Made by a program: the position numbers and the translations under genes. From Stigmatella aurantiaca (GTDB lineage Bacteria; Myxococcota; Myxococcia; Myxococcales; Myxococcaceae), in contig NZ_FOAP01000015.1 of NCBI RefSeq assembly GCF_900109545.1, forward strand, positions 124,001-188,000: a DNA stretch of 64,000 bases. Reading direction: 5' to 3'. Below, piece by piece: positions 41,371 through 50,034 of the stretch. Below the pieces are notes generated by a model. The model worked only from the letters and a program-made list of their open reading frames with translations, did not search any database and was not told the origin of the DNA. Position 1 is the first letter of the stretch, and the number at the start of each line of letters is the position of its first letter.

Positions 41371-42867
41371 TCACATTCCGCCCGGACGGCGGTCCAGCTC
41401 CGCCAGCACCGGCAAGCCCAGGCCGCGCTCCACCTGCCAGCTCTCCAGCACCCGGCCGCTGAGCACATCGCGCGCCAGCGCCGCGAACACCCCCAGCACC
41501 AGGCCCGCCACCACCGCACCCAGGGAGATGACGAGCGCGTTGGGCTTGATGGGCTTCTTGGGGAACTCGGCCGGCGTGAGCAGCGTGAAGCGGTACTTGA
41601 ACGAGCGCATGGCGATGTTGCGCTCGAGCTTCGCCGAGTCGATGCGCTTGAGGATCTGCTGCTGCGCGCTCAGCCGGCTGCGCAGCTGCTCCAGGGACAC
41701 CGCCGCGCTCGGATTCTCCGAGATGGCGGGCAAGAGCCCCATCAGCACGCGCTCCAGGCCGTACGGGTCCGGCACCGGCTCGTCCGGGAAGGGCAGCGAC
41801 TTGCCGCCCAGGTCCGCGTACTCGGCCAGCATCTCCTTCTCCTCGCCCACCAGCGCCTTCACCTGCGGCGAGCCCTGGCGCAGCGAGGCCACCCGGCCCT
41901 CCAGCTCCACCACCGAGGGGTGGTCCGGCGCGTACATCTCCCGCTTCTGCGCCAGGTCGTCCTGCATCTCCGTCACGCGCTGGTTGTGCTGCACCTGCGC
42001 GTCCGCGATGGCGCGGCGCTTGGCCCGGATGAGGAAGCGCAGCTGCGCCAGCTCCTGGTCCGTGGAGGAGAAGCGCGGAATGAGCCGCGGGTCGCCCACC
42101 ACGCGCCGGCGCTCCAGCATGATGGCCGAGAACGTCTTCTCGAACTCGTCGTAGGAGAGCTTCACCGCCTCGGCCGCCTGGCGCTCGTGCTCCTCCAGGA
42201 TGGTGATGGCGTCGTCGATGCTGGAGACTTCCTCGCGCTCGCGCGCGTAGAGGAAGCTCTGCTGCGCCGCGTCCACCAGCTCGTAGGCCAGCTGAGGGTC
42301 CCCCCACTCCACCCCGATGGTCACCTTGCCGTCGTTGGTGCCCACCGAGAGCTTCTTCTCCAGCACGCCCACCATGCCGTCCATCCGCGCATCCTCGTCC
42401 GGTGGGGCGGTGAGCATGCGCATGACCGTGTCCTTGGCGCGCAGGAGCGGCGGCCGCGTGGCCTCCCAGCGGTCGAGCAGGTTCAGCTTCTTCACCAGCG
42501 ACACCAGGTTGTCGCGGCGCAGCACGGCCTCGGCGGCCGCCTTGGTGGGCGCGTCCACCTCGTTGGCCGGGCGCATGGGGTTGGGCGGATCCGGGTTGAG
42601 CAGGTTCGGGCGCTCGGGGTTCACCAGCGCGGCGATGGCCGAGGCGCGCCGCGGCAGGAGCTTCGTCTCCGCGTACCAGGTGCGCGGCAGGAGCTTCGCC
42701 GCCGCCAGGCCCAGCCCGGCGGTGATGAGGAACGTGCCCAGCACCAGCCACCGGTGGCGCTTCACCGCGCTCTTCACGTAGCCGAAGTAGTCGCGCAGCT
42801 GCTCCCAGTCGAAGAGCTGCGCCTGCTGGCGCTCCACTTCCGGCAGCCGCTCCTCAGGTGCGGGCAT
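41371..42867 (-). CDS. epsV: Kinase-less Wzc/Wzz polysaccharide co-polymerase (EpsV-like)
   Basis: 498 residues from the ATG at 42867 (GGAGGG upstream); a GTG at 42882 is possible. The first transmembrane helix (WLVLGTFLITAGLGLAAAK) precedes a Wzz domain, then a long periplasmic coiled-coil region (about 190-425), then a second helix (LVISLGAVVAGLVLGVFAAL). The protein ends about 30 residues later (LGLPVLAELDRRPGGM), so the cytoplasmic BY-kinase domain of classical Wzc is absent, as in M. xanthus EpsV. It controls chain length and links polymerase to export. It overlaps the EpsW stop by 14 bases. Confidence 0.88.
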   Translation of the reverse strand: MPAPEERLPEVERQQAQLFDWEQLRDYFGYVKSAVKRHRWLVLGTFLITAGLGLAAAKLLPRTWYAETKLLPRRASAIAALVNPERPNLLNPDPPNPMRPANEVDAPTKAAAEAVLRRDNLVSLVKKLNLLDRWEATRPPLLRAKDTVMRMLTAPPDEDARMDGMVGVLEKKLSVGTNDGKVTIGVEWGDPQLAYELVDAAQQSFLYAREREEVSSIDDAITILEEHERQAAEAVKLSYDEFEKTFSAIMLERRRVVGDPRLIPRFSSTDQELAQLRFLIRAKRRAIADAQVQHNQRVTEMQDDLAQKREMYAPDHPSVVELEGRVASLRQGSPQVKALVGEEKEMLAEYADLGGKSLPFPDEPVPDPYGLERVLMGLLPAISENPSAAVSLEQLRSRLSAQQQILKRIDSAKLERNIAMRSFKYRFTLLTPAEFPKKPIKPNALVISLGAVVAGLVLGVFAALARDVLSGRVLESWQVERGLGLPVLAELDRRPGGM

Positions 42868-43279
42868 CGTTCTTCCCTCCACCCGGTAGAGACTTCACGT
42901 TTCTGGCCAACATGGACAGGACTTGCTGGTTAAACTCGTCTTGCGAGAATGGCTTGGTCAAGTAGCCATCCGCACCGACTTCCTCGGCCTGTGCCCGGTC
43001 CAATAAGGTGCCTCTCGCGCTGATCATCAGTACTGGCACCGTCGCCAACGCTTTGGTGCCCCGGATGTATTCGCACAAGTCGTACCCCGACACGTCCGGC
43101 AAGGTCAGATCCAGGCACACCAGGTCGGGCCGTCCCGCCGCCAGGAACTCCATGGCCGCCCGGCCATTGGAGGCCTCCAGGACGCGCTCGATGCCCAGGG
43201 CGTGAAGAAACTCCCCCACCATCTTGCGGAACAGGGGAGAGTCCTCGACCACCAGGACCGTTCGTTGCGAGGCGTCCAT
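42854..43279 (-). CDS. epsW: Stand-alone response regulator (EpsW-like)
   Basis: 141 residues, one receiver domain. TVLVVEDSP has the acidic pair, LVCLDLTLPDVSGYDL has the phosphoacceptor Asp, LMISARG the switch residue and YLTKPF the Lys. The tail is short and lacks a DNA-binding domain. In M. xanthus the orphan receiver EpsW sits in the eps locus and is reported as a substrate of the DifE kinase that regulates exopolysaccharide. Gene order here (small ORF, epsW, epsV) supports orthology. The overlap with EpsV suggests stoichiometric production, so it may bind the co-polymerase. Confidence 0.86.
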   Translation of the reverse strand: MDASQRTVLVVEDSPLFRKMVGEFLHALGIERVLEASNGRAAMEFLAAGRPDLVCLDLTLPDVSGYDLCEYIRGTKALATVPVLMISARGTLLDRAQAEEVGADGYLTKPFSQDEFNQQVLSMLARNVKSLPGGGKNDART

Positions 43280-43309
43280 ACGGGGGATTCCGGATCCTCT
43301 CCTTCAGGG

Positions 43310-43483
43310 TCAGTCGTCCATCTGCGGCCAGATGACGAGCACGGCGAACGCGTAAAAGAGGTTGAAGAGGACCATCAGCGCGATGGCTTTCTTGAGGCCT
43401 CGAACCGGGTGACGCTCCCGGGCCGCCACGCCCGGAAGCACGACCAATGCGTACAGCACCGACAGCAGCAGGAACTTCTTCAT
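43310..43483 (-). CDS. Small two-helix membrane protein in the eps operon
   Basis: 57 residues, ATG at 43483 and TGA at 43310-43312. It has two hydrophobic segments, KFLLLSVLYALVVLPGVAA and KAIALMVLFNLFYAFAVLVI, joined by a short basic loop (RERHPVRGLKK), and ends WPQMDD. The frame fits neatly between epsX (18-base gap) and epsW (30-base gap). The positive loop predicts a hairpin in the inner membrane with both ends outside. No family is recognised. It could be a regulatory or assembly subunit for EpsV, Wzx or Wzy. Confidence 0.65.
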   Translation of the reverse strand: MKKFLLLSVLYALVVLPGVAARERHPVRGLKKAIALMVLFNLFYAFAVLVIWPQMDD

Positions 43484-43501
43484 TCGTGCTTCTTGGTGGG
43501 A

Positions 43502-44716
43502 TTAAAGCCTACCATTCTCCTGGCGAATCACCAATCCGACGCCCGCAAACCACTTATAGAGGGGGTCGTCGGAGATCAGAAATTCTCGCAGCCTCAAGAG
43601 TCGGCCAGACGCCACCACGGCCGAGGTACGAGTAAGCGGCCATTGGAACTTGAGGGTGACGCGCTCCTCGCCGTCCGGCGCGTGGAAGCCCTGCGTCGCC
43701 GACTGGGCCAGCGCCATCTCCAGGTTCACCTGGGCCTGGCGCCGGCCCTTCCACTCCAGGGCCACGGCCTGCTCCATGCGGGGGTAGACGATGGTGGTGA
43801 ACGGGCTGATGTAGGGCACGTACCGCGCCGACAGCTTGGCCTGCACCGGCCAGTGGTAGCCCACCGGCACCGGCACCGTGAGCGAGGCATCCCCCATGGG
43901 CTGGAGCAGGAACGGCTTGAGCCCGGAGAACTCCTCGCGCTGCGGCAAGCGCTCGCCCACCGCCACGCCCAGCTCCAGCTTGCCCTGGACGAGCGGGTGG
44001 AACTGGTACTGGGTGACTTGGGTGGACTGGAGCTGGGTGAGGCGCGCCCCCGTGGAGAAGTCCACGTCCCGCCCGTACAGGTGCAGCCCCAGCACGAAGC
44101 GGCGCGTGAGCGAGTGGAACGCCTGCGCGCGCAGCTCCACGCTGTACTGGGCCGGGGTGACGCGGTCCGTCTCGCTCCGGGTGCGGATGGTGGTGGGCGG
44201 ATCCAACAGGCCGTTGATGACATAGGCCACGTACGCGCCGATGTAGGTGCGCCGGATCCCCGTCACATCCACGCCCGCCATGGTCTCCGCGTAGATGTAG
44301 CGGTTGGCATCCAGCAGCCGGTCCCCTCCGCCGCTCACCGGCGCGGGGACGCGGAAGTCCTCGAAGGGGAAGGTGCCGTAGGTGGCCGACTCCATGGCCC
44401 AGACCTTCAGCCCGCGCCGCAGCTGGTACTCGCCCCGGAGGAAGAAGAAGGTGAGCACCTCCAGCGTGGGCTGGGACAGGGTGCGGCGGAGCATGAACTG
44501 CGGCTCGAGGATGGCCTTCACCTCCAGCCGCGGCGTGTAGAGGATGGCCTGGCCGCGGGGCGTGAGCACCACGTCCTCCAGCACCGAGCGGTCCGCCCGC
44601 TCCGCCAGGCCCGGGGTGCGCACGAACGTCTCCGCCCGGAACGCGCTCGAGTAGCGGATGGCCGGGGAGCTGGCCAGCACGAGCCCCGTCACCAGCGCGG
44701 GCAGGAGCGTCGCCAT
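43502..44716 (-). CDS. epsX: Outer-membrane beta-barrel protein of polysaccharide export (EpsX/Wzp-like)
   Basis: 404 residues. A cleavable N-terminal hydrophobic segment (LLPALVTGLVLASSPA) precedes alternating amphipathic strands throughout (for example TLEVLTFFFLRGEYQL, RFVLGLHLYGRDVDF, AQVNLEMALAQSATQG), as in an outer-membrane barrel. In M. xanthus EpsX, now called Wzp-type, forms the outer-membrane channel with the short OPX protein EpsY. The gene is four bases from epsY here, matching that partnership. The C-terminus lacks a terminal Phe, ending RQENGRL. No enzyme motif was seen. Confidence 0.8.
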   Translation of the reverse strand: MATLLPALVTGLVLASSPAIRYSSAFRAETFVRTPGLAERADRSVLEDVVLTPRGQAILYTPRLEVKAILEPQFMLRRTLSQPTLEVLTFFFLRGEYQLRRGLKVWAMESATYGTFPFEDFRVPAPVSGGGDRLLDANRYIYAETMAGVDVTGIRRTYIGAYVAYVINGLLDPPTTIRTRSETDRVTPAQYSVELRAQAFHSLTRRFVLGLHLYGRDVDFSTGARLTQLQSTQVTQYQFHPLVQGKLELGVAVGERLPQREEFSGLKPFLLQPMGDASLTVPVPVGYHWPVQAKLSARYVPYISPFTTIVYPRMEQAVALEWKGRRQAQVNLEMALAQSATQGFHAPDGEERVTLKFQWPLTRTSAVVASGRLLRLREFLISDDPLYKWFAGVGLVIRQENGRL

Positions 44717-44720
44717 GCGG

Positions 44721-45362
44721 CTACTCCACCACCACCACGTCGCCGGTGCGCAAGAGGAAGGAGGCCCCCTTGCCCCGCGTGCGGGTGACGGCCTCGTAGT
44801 CGAAGCGGATGCGCACCGGCAGCGGGGAGTCCGGCTGCTGCCGCAGCACGAAGATGCCGTCGAGCTGCGCGTAGTCCGTGAAGCCGCCCGCCTGCGCGAG
44901 CGCGTGCAGCACGCCGGACTCCGGGGCCAGCTCCTTCATGCCCGGGCTCTTCACCTCGCCCAGCACCGACACCCTGAGCGGCTCGGGCCGGGAGATGCGC
45001 ACCGAGACGACGGGGTTGTTCACCATGGGCTTGAAGAGCTCCTCCAGCCGCCGCGCCAGCACCGGCGGGGTGACGCCCGCGGCGTCCACGTCGTTGAGCA
45101 GCGCCAGGGTGATGCGGCCGTCCTCGCGCACGAGCGTGTCCGCGGACAGCTCGCGCTGGTTCCACACGTTGATGTTCAGCAGGTCTCCCCGGCGGATGAT
45201 GTAGCCCTCGTCCTGGAGCGACGGGGGCGCGCGGTAGTCATCCACCCAGACATAGCGGCCCGGCCGGTAGCAGCCGGCCACGAGCACGGGCAGCACCAGC
45301 AGCAGGGCCCACCAGGCGGGGCGGCGGGACATGGACAGCGCGGAGAGATTCGAACGGCTCAT
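44721..45362 (-). CDS. epsY: Short OPX polysaccharide export lipoprotein (EpsY, Wza family)
   Basis: 213 residues from the ATG at 45362 (GGAG ten bases upstream); an ATG at 45332 would leave a tighter lipoprotein signal. The lipobox is VLVAGC. YIIRRGDLLNINVWNQREL is the polysaccharide-export (PES) domain and RVSVLGEVKSPGM starts a SLBB domain. The protein ends soon afterwards, so it lacks the C-terminal helix that forms the Wza outer-membrane pore. Such short OPX proteins need a separate barrel, here EpsX. It works between the co-polymerase EpsV and the outer membrane. Confidence 0.88.
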   Translation of the reverse strand: MSRSNLSALSMSRRPAWWALLLVLPVLVAGCYRPGRYVWVDDYRAPPSLQDEGYIIRRGDLLNINVWNQRELSADTLVREDGRITLALLNDVDAAGVTPPVLARRLEELFKPMVNNPVVSVRISRPEPLRVSVLGEVKSPGMKELAPESGVLHALAQAGGFTDYAQLDGIFVLRQQPDSPLPVRIRFDYEAVTRTRGKGASFLLRTGDVVVVE

Positions 45363-45379
45363 CACACCAAGACTCCAGC

Positions 45380-46915
45380 TCACGCGGGGGAGGCCGGGGC
45401 GGGGGCTCCCCGGCGGCGCACCAGGCGCATCAGGTTTCGCAGTTCCTCCAGGCGCACCGCGCCCGTGGCGAACACGAGAAGGACATACAGCGCGGCGCCC
45501 ACCGCGAGCCGCACGGCCCCGAGCCCCGCGAGCGCCACGTGCACGCCGCCCACCACCGCGCAGATGCCGAGCGTCTTGCCCAGCCGCACGAGGCTCTGCC
45601 GGTCGAAGGCCTGGTGGCCCACCGCGCGCACCAGCAGGAGCACCACCACCGACTCGCAGGTGAAGAGCGCCAGCGCCGAGGCGCACGCGCCGCCCACCGG
45701 GCCGAACCACGCGAGGAAGGGCCGCGCCAGGGTGAGGTTGAGCGTGGCGTTGAGCACCATGGACACCACCGAGGTGCGCGTCACCCGCCAGCCCTGCCCC
45801 GTCACCGTGAGCACGCTGGCGCACACCATGGCCACGTACGTGAGCGCGAGGATGGGGGCCTGCAGCCGCAGCACCGCCGCGGCGGGCGTGAAGGCCTCGC
45901 CGTACACCCAGCCGATCCACACGTCCGCGCCCAGCCCCATGGCGAGCGTGAGCGGAATGGAGAAGGCGAGCACCGCCTCCAGGGTGCGGCGGGTGATGCG
46001 GGTGAGCTCCTCGGGCGACTGGGACGCGGCGCGCGACAGGAGCGGCAAGAGCACCCAGGTGAGCACCGGCGCCGCCATGAGCGTCATGCCCGCCAGGTTC
46101 CACCCGGCCCCGTACCAGCCCACCTCCGTGGTGTTGGTGAGCAGGCCCAGGAGGAAGATGCCCATGGGGCCGTTGGCCGCCAGCGCCGCCTCGTTGAGGA
46201 AGAAGGGCAGCGCGCCCGTGAGCGCCTCGCGGGTGCCGCGCGCGTTCACGTGGAACTGGAGCCCCGCGTGCCGGCGCGACAGGCGGAAGAGCACCGCGGC
46301 GCGCAGCACCTCCGAGGCGAGGATGGGCGCGCCCAGCCACGGCAGCGGCAGCCCCAGCGCCAGCACGAGCAGCTGCCCGCCGCCCCACACGCACTTGGTG
46401 GCGATGTTCGCCACCGAGAGCCCATCCACCCGCTCGCGCGCGTGGAGCACCGCGGCCAGCGTGCCGTTGCACCGGAAGAAGAGCTGGTAGACGCCCAGCA
46501 GCAGCACCAGGAGCCGCAGGTGCGCCGGCTTGCCGTCGGCCACCATCAGCCCCTGCATCAGCGCGAGCAGCCCCGCGGCCAGGCCCACCTGGAGCAGCAG
46601 CGTGCCGCCGAAGAACTCGCTGGCGTGCTCCGGCCGGAGCGCCACCTCCTTGCGGATGTAGACCTCCAGCCCCAGCCCCACGAGCACGAAGAAGACCGCG
46701 GTGAAGCCCTCCGAGGCCCAGTTGAACTGGCCGAAGGCCTCCGGCCCCAGCACCCGGGGCAGCAGCAGGCGCACCGCCAGCGCGATGCCGTACGTCACCA
46801 TCAGCGAGCCGCCCAGCTTCAGGGCATTGCGCACCGACGCCGTGACATCCAGCGCGGGAGACGGTGAGGAGGGGCGAAGCGCCGCGGCGCTCGGGTCGGG
46901 GGGCGGCATGGACAT
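45380..46915 (-). CDS. wzx: Wzx-type lipid-linked oligosaccharide flippase
   Basis: 511 residues from the ATG at 46915 (another in-frame ATG is at 46909). Fourteen or so hydrophobic helices are spread over the protein, typical of the MOP exporter fold. The start KLGGSLMVTYGIALAVRLLL and GPEAFGQFNWASEGF match the polysaccharide biosynthesis (PF01943-like) profile. Wzx flips undecaprenyl-linked repeat units to the periplasm for Wzy. It lies between epsZ and epsY as in the M. xanthus eps cluster. No unusual residues were noted. Confidence 0.86.
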   Translation of the reverse strand: MSMPPPDPSAAALRPSSPSPALDVTASVRNALKLGGSLMVTYGIALAVRLLLPRVLGPEAFGQFNWASEGFTAVFFVLVGLGLEVYIRKEVALRPEHASEFFGGTLLLQVGLAAGLLALMQGLMVADGKPAHLRLLVLLLGVYQLFFRCNGTLAAVLHARERVDGLSVANIATKCVWGGGQLLVLALGLPLPWLGAPILASEVLRAAVLFRLSRRHAGLQFHVNARGTREALTGALPFFLNEAALAANGPMGIFLLGLLTNTTEVGWYGAGWNLAGMTLMAAPVLTWVLLPLLSRAASQSPEELTRITRRTLEAVLAFSIPLTLAMGLGADVWIGWVYGEAFTPAAAVLRLQAPILALTYVAMVCASVLTVTGQGWRVTRTSVVSMVLNATLNLTLARPFLAWFGPVGGACASALALFTCESVVVLLLVRAVGHQAFDRQSLVRLGKTLGICAVVGGVHVALAGLGAVRLAVGAALYVLLVFATGAVRLEELRNLMRLVRRRGAPAPASPA

Positions 46916-47015
46916 GGGCGCGGAAGGAGGGCCAGTCAACGACAGCACCGCACCCGCGTCAATTCGGGGACCGCTTCCCCGCCCCGTCTCCAGCCTGCCA
47001 CCCGGCCGGGCGCCG

Positions 47016-48530
47016 CTAGCTGGCCCCGCTGCCGGTGAGCACCACGGGGACCGTCTTCAGGATGAGGTCCAGGTCGGTGCGCAGCGTCCAGTGGTCGATG
47101 TACTGCATGTCCAGGTACATCCACTCATCGAAGGTGATCTGGTTGCGCCCCGACACCTGCCAGATGCAGGTGAGCCCGGGCCGCACCGACAGCCGCCGGC
47201 GCTGCCAGGCCGCGTACTTGGCGACTTCATTGGGCAAGGGCGGCCGGGGGCCCACCACGCTCATCTCCCCGCGCAGCACGTTGAGCGGCTGGGGCAGCTC
47301 GTCGATGGAGTACTTGCGGATGAAGCGGCCCACGCGGGTGATGCGCGGATCATTCTTGATCTTGAACACGGGGCCCGTCTGCTCGTTCATCGCCTCCAGG
47401 CGCGCCTTGAGCTCCTCGGCGTTCACCACCATGGAGCGGAACTTCAGCATGCTGAAGGGCTTGCCGTGCAGCCCCACGCGCTTCTGCTTGAAGAGCACCG
47501 GCCCGCGCGAGGTGAGCTTGATGAGCAGCGCCACCGTCAGCATCAGCGGCGAGAGCACCAGCAGCGCCGCGGAGGACGAGGTGATGTCGAACAGGCGCTT
47601 GATGGCCATCTGGTGCGGCTGGGGCGCGTGCGTGACGAAGTGCAGGTAGCCGTCGGCCACCGCGTGGCCATGCTCGGGGCGCGCCCGGTCCATGCGGAAC
47701 GGGTGGGCCGGCAGCGCGAAGGGAATTCCGAACTTCTCGCACAGCTTGATGGCCGCCTGCATCTCGGTGCCGTGCTTCTGCACGTTGCCGGAGATGTAGA
47801 CGACATCCACCGGGACCTGGCAGAGCACCTCCTCCAGGCGCTCCACCTTGCCCAGCACGTTCGGCGGGGAGTTCGCGCCCTGCACCTCGTTGCTGAAGGC
47901 CAGGTGGCCGCACACCCGGCGCCGCCCGTGCTCGGCCAGGTGCTCGCCGGTGAGCCGGCCCATGGCGCCAATGCCCAGGATGAGCGCCTCGTCCAGCGGC
48001 TCCTCGCGCACCGCCAGGCGGCGGAACACCAGGTGGCGCAGCGTCACCACGCCCGTCCACAGCATCAGCGGGAAGAACGTCAGCGCCACCACCGGCATGC
48101 CGCCCGCGATCAGCAGCCGCTCCAGGTAGAGCACCCCGGTAATCACCACCACCGTGATGGAGGTGAGCGCCAGGTCATCCAGCGGCGCCCGGTCCGAGAA
48201 GCGCGCGTCATACAGGCACAGCGTGGTGCCCACCAGCACCCAGCCCAGTCCCGCCACGCCCAGGAGCAGCCAGAAGTCCAGGTTGGAGAGCTGCAGCGAG
48301 TGCCCCGCAAGCAGCGTGGAGCCCAAGAGCGCCACCACCACCCAGGCCAGGTCCGCCAACAGGTTCAACTTCGCGGCGAAGCCCGGCGCCAGGCGCCCGC
48401 GCACGGGCTTGGTGGTCCGCATCGGCGCGACAAAGACCCGCGGGGCCTCTGCCACGGCGGCAACCTTGTTAGGCTCGCGCGACGGCGCCGAACTCTCAGC
48501 GCTTTCTTTCGGGACCGATGCGGTCTGCAT
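47016..48530 (-). CDS. epsZ: Polyprenyl glycosylphosphotransferase (EpsZ)
   Basis: 504 residues. Four to five N-terminal helices (about 55-165), a soluble Rossmann-like region (LILGIGAMGRLTGEHL), then a PglC/WbaP-type catalytic domain beginning IKRLFDITSSSAALLVLSPL. The catalytic motifs are KFRSMVVNA, KYSIDELPQPLNVLRGEMS, VGPRPPLPNE and PGLTCIWQVSGRN. It starts repeat-unit synthesis by moving a sugar-1-phosphate onto undecaprenyl phosphate; M. xanthus EpsZ is reported to transfer galactose-1-phosphate. The start has GGGGAGG six bases upstream. A 374-base leader separates it from the next upstream gene, so this is probably the first gene of the eps transcript. Confidence 0.92.
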   Translation of the reverse strand: MQTASVPKESAESSAPSREPNKVAAVAEAPRVFVAPMRTTKPVRGRLAPGFAAKLNLLADLAWVVVALLGSTLLAGHSLQLSNLDFWLLLGVAGLGWVLVGTTLCLYDARFSDRAPLDDLALTSITVVVITGVLYLERLLIAGGMPVVALTFFPLMLWTGVVTLRHLVFRRLAVREEPLDEALILGIGAMGRLTGEHLAEHGRRRVCGHLAFSNEVQGANSPPNVLGKVERLEEVLCQVPVDVVYISGNVQKHGTEMQAAIKLCEKFGIPFALPAHPFRMDRARPEHGHAVADGYLHFVTHAPQPHQMAIKRLFDITSSSAALLVLSPLMLTVALLIKLTSRGPVLFKQKRVGLHGKPFSMLKFRSMVVNAEELKARLEAMNEQTGPVFKIKNDPRITRVGRFIRKYSIDELPQPLNVLRGEMSVVGPRPPLPNEVAKYAAWQRRRLSVRPGLTCIWQVSGRNQITFDEWMYLDMQYIDHWTLRTDLDLILKTVPVVLTGSGAS

Positions 48531-48904
48531 GCCAACCTCCCCACGACCCAGGGAAAAGCCCGGGGCTCGAGTCCCCCGGAATACAGGGGGCGGACTTCAC
48601 GGCGCCTCCCTGCTCTTAACCTCCTAAGATTGTACGGGTCCTCGAAAAGTGCACGCAAGCACGCTGAAATTCGACGCCGTTAAAATACCTGTTGGGTAGG
48701 AGATGCCGGCCTCGTTCCGGAAGAGCAAGCAAGCTCAGCACTTACAACTTCCAGCCACCGACATTCCGCCCCCAGGGCAGGGCACCGTCACCTACCCCCC
48801 ACGTGGGTTTTAGGAACCTCAACAGGTTTTTCCAGGAGTGTACGCATGGCCTTTTGCCGGTTCAACTTGACGCACCGCGCCAACGTCTGGCCCCCCGGTC
48901 GGAC
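48531..48904 (-). promoter_or_regulatory. Long leader/promoter region upstream of epsZ
   Basis: This 374-base gap holds no convincing gene. It is the best candidate for the promoter of the eps genes, which all read leftwards from here. It contains the palindrome CCCACGTGGG at 48798-48807, a short hairpin AACCT-CAAC-AGGTT at 48815-48828, and several AT-rich patches unusual for this DNA. GG-N10-GC spacings exist but no persuasive sigma-54 site was found. Confidence 0.4.
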
Positions 48905-49957
48905 TCAGGTGTGCGGTGGCGGCGCATCGCCGGCGAATGGACTGAGGATGCGCTCCACGTACCGCTCCACGGAGAAGTCGCGCACGGCCTTCTCGCGGGC
49001 GCGCTGCCCCATGGCCTCGGCCTCGGCGGGGTGGGCCAGCACCCACTGGATGCGCTCGCGCAGCTGGGCGGGGTTGCCCGGGTCCACGAGGAGGCCCGTC
49101 ACCCCGTCCTCGATGAAGCCCTCCACATAGGGGTTGCGCGTGAGGATGACGGGCTTGCCCATGGCCATGCCCTCCAGCACCACGGTGATGCCGCTGATGA
49201 TGGGCCGCGCCAGGGGCACCACCACCACGCGCGACTCGGCGTAGAGCTGGCGCAGGTTGAGGTAGTTGCCCCAGGAGCGCATCTCCACGTTGGGCGGCAG
49301 GGCCTGGGCGCCCTTCTCCTCCTTGCCCGCCACCGAGTAGCGCCAGGCGGTGTCCGCGGCGATCTTCACCTCGGCGTCCAGCCCGGTGGCCGCCGCGATG
49401 AGGGTGCCGTAGTCGCGGTTCACCGCGCCCGCGGCGCACACCCGGTGGAGCACGGGCTGCGCCGGCTGCGGCTGGAAGTAGGCCGTGTCCACGCGCGAGT
49501 AGATGACGGTGATGCGCTCGCGGGCAATGCCGTACTCCTCCACCAGCACGCGCCGGCTGTGCTCGGACAGGCACAGGAAGTGGTCCACGCGCCGCCCCAG
49601 CCCCACCTTCGCCAGCGCCAGCAGGCGCTTCTTGCTCGCCACGTTGTGCACCAGCAGCACGATGCGCCGCTTGCGCCGGCCCAGCAGCGCCTCCCAGGCC
49701 AGGAACTGGATGCCGGGGAACTCCTCGCCGAGCAGGATGTTCTGGCGCCGGCGCGTGGCGCGCCACGCGGTGAGCGCGAAGCGCGCACAGTCCACGTTGG
49801 AGGCGGGGTCCAGCCCCTGCTGCGCCATGGAGAGCACCTGGGTGAAGGACCCCTGGCTCATCTCGACGAACTCGCCCCGGGGCACCTTCTTCTCCAGCGC
49901 GCCGCTGACATGGCGGGCCGGCTCCCCCACGGCGATGAATGCGGAGTCTTGCGGCAT
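48905..49957 (-). CDS. Family 4 glycosyltransferase
   Basis: 350 residues with a GT-B, GT4-type C-terminal half. The region VVVVPLARPIISGITVVLEGMAMGKPVIL carries the E...E-type nucleotide-sugar binding loop, and GFIEDGVTGLLVDPGNPAQL is the usual next element. The N-terminal half includes LLVHNVASKKRLL and FLCLSEHSRRVLVEEYG, as in glycogen-synthase-like folds. It probably adds a sugar to the exopolysaccharide unit. It is upstream of epsZ on the same strand, separated by the 374-base leader, so it may have its own transcript. Sugar specificity unknown. Confidence 0.83.
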   Translation of the reverse strand: MPQDSAFIAVGEPARHVSGALEKKVPRGEFVEMSQGSFTQVLSMAQQGLDPASNVDCARFALTAWRATRRRQNILLGEEFPGIQFLAWEALLGRRKRRIVLLVHNVASKKRLLALAKVGLGRRVDHFLCLSEHSRRVLVEEYGIARERITVIYSRVDTAYFQPQPAQPVLHRVCAAGAVNRDYGTLIAAATGLDAEVKIAADTAWRYSVAGKEEKGAQALPPNVEMRSWGNYLNLRQLYAESRVVVVPLARPIISGITVVLEGMAMGKPVILTRNPYVEGFIEDGVTGLLVDPGNPAQLRERIQWVLAHPAEAEAMGQRAREKAVRDFSVERYVERILSPFAGDAPPPHT

Positions 49958-50034
49958 GAAGTCCTCGCGCGCCCCAGAGCCCGGGCGCGGGCCTCATGTA
50001 GACGCCGGCCCCCGCGCCGGTCAACCACGGGGCA

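Noticed and set aside
39883..42933. Frame of about 1000 codons on the plus strand across wzy, epsU and epsV
   Set aside because: Composition is typical of antisense reading in high-GC DNA and the minus-strand genes carry clear families.
48531..48904. Sigma-54 promoter upstream of epsZ
   Set aside because: GG-N10-GC spacings occur but flanking bases do not match; such spacings are common in DNA this GC-rich.
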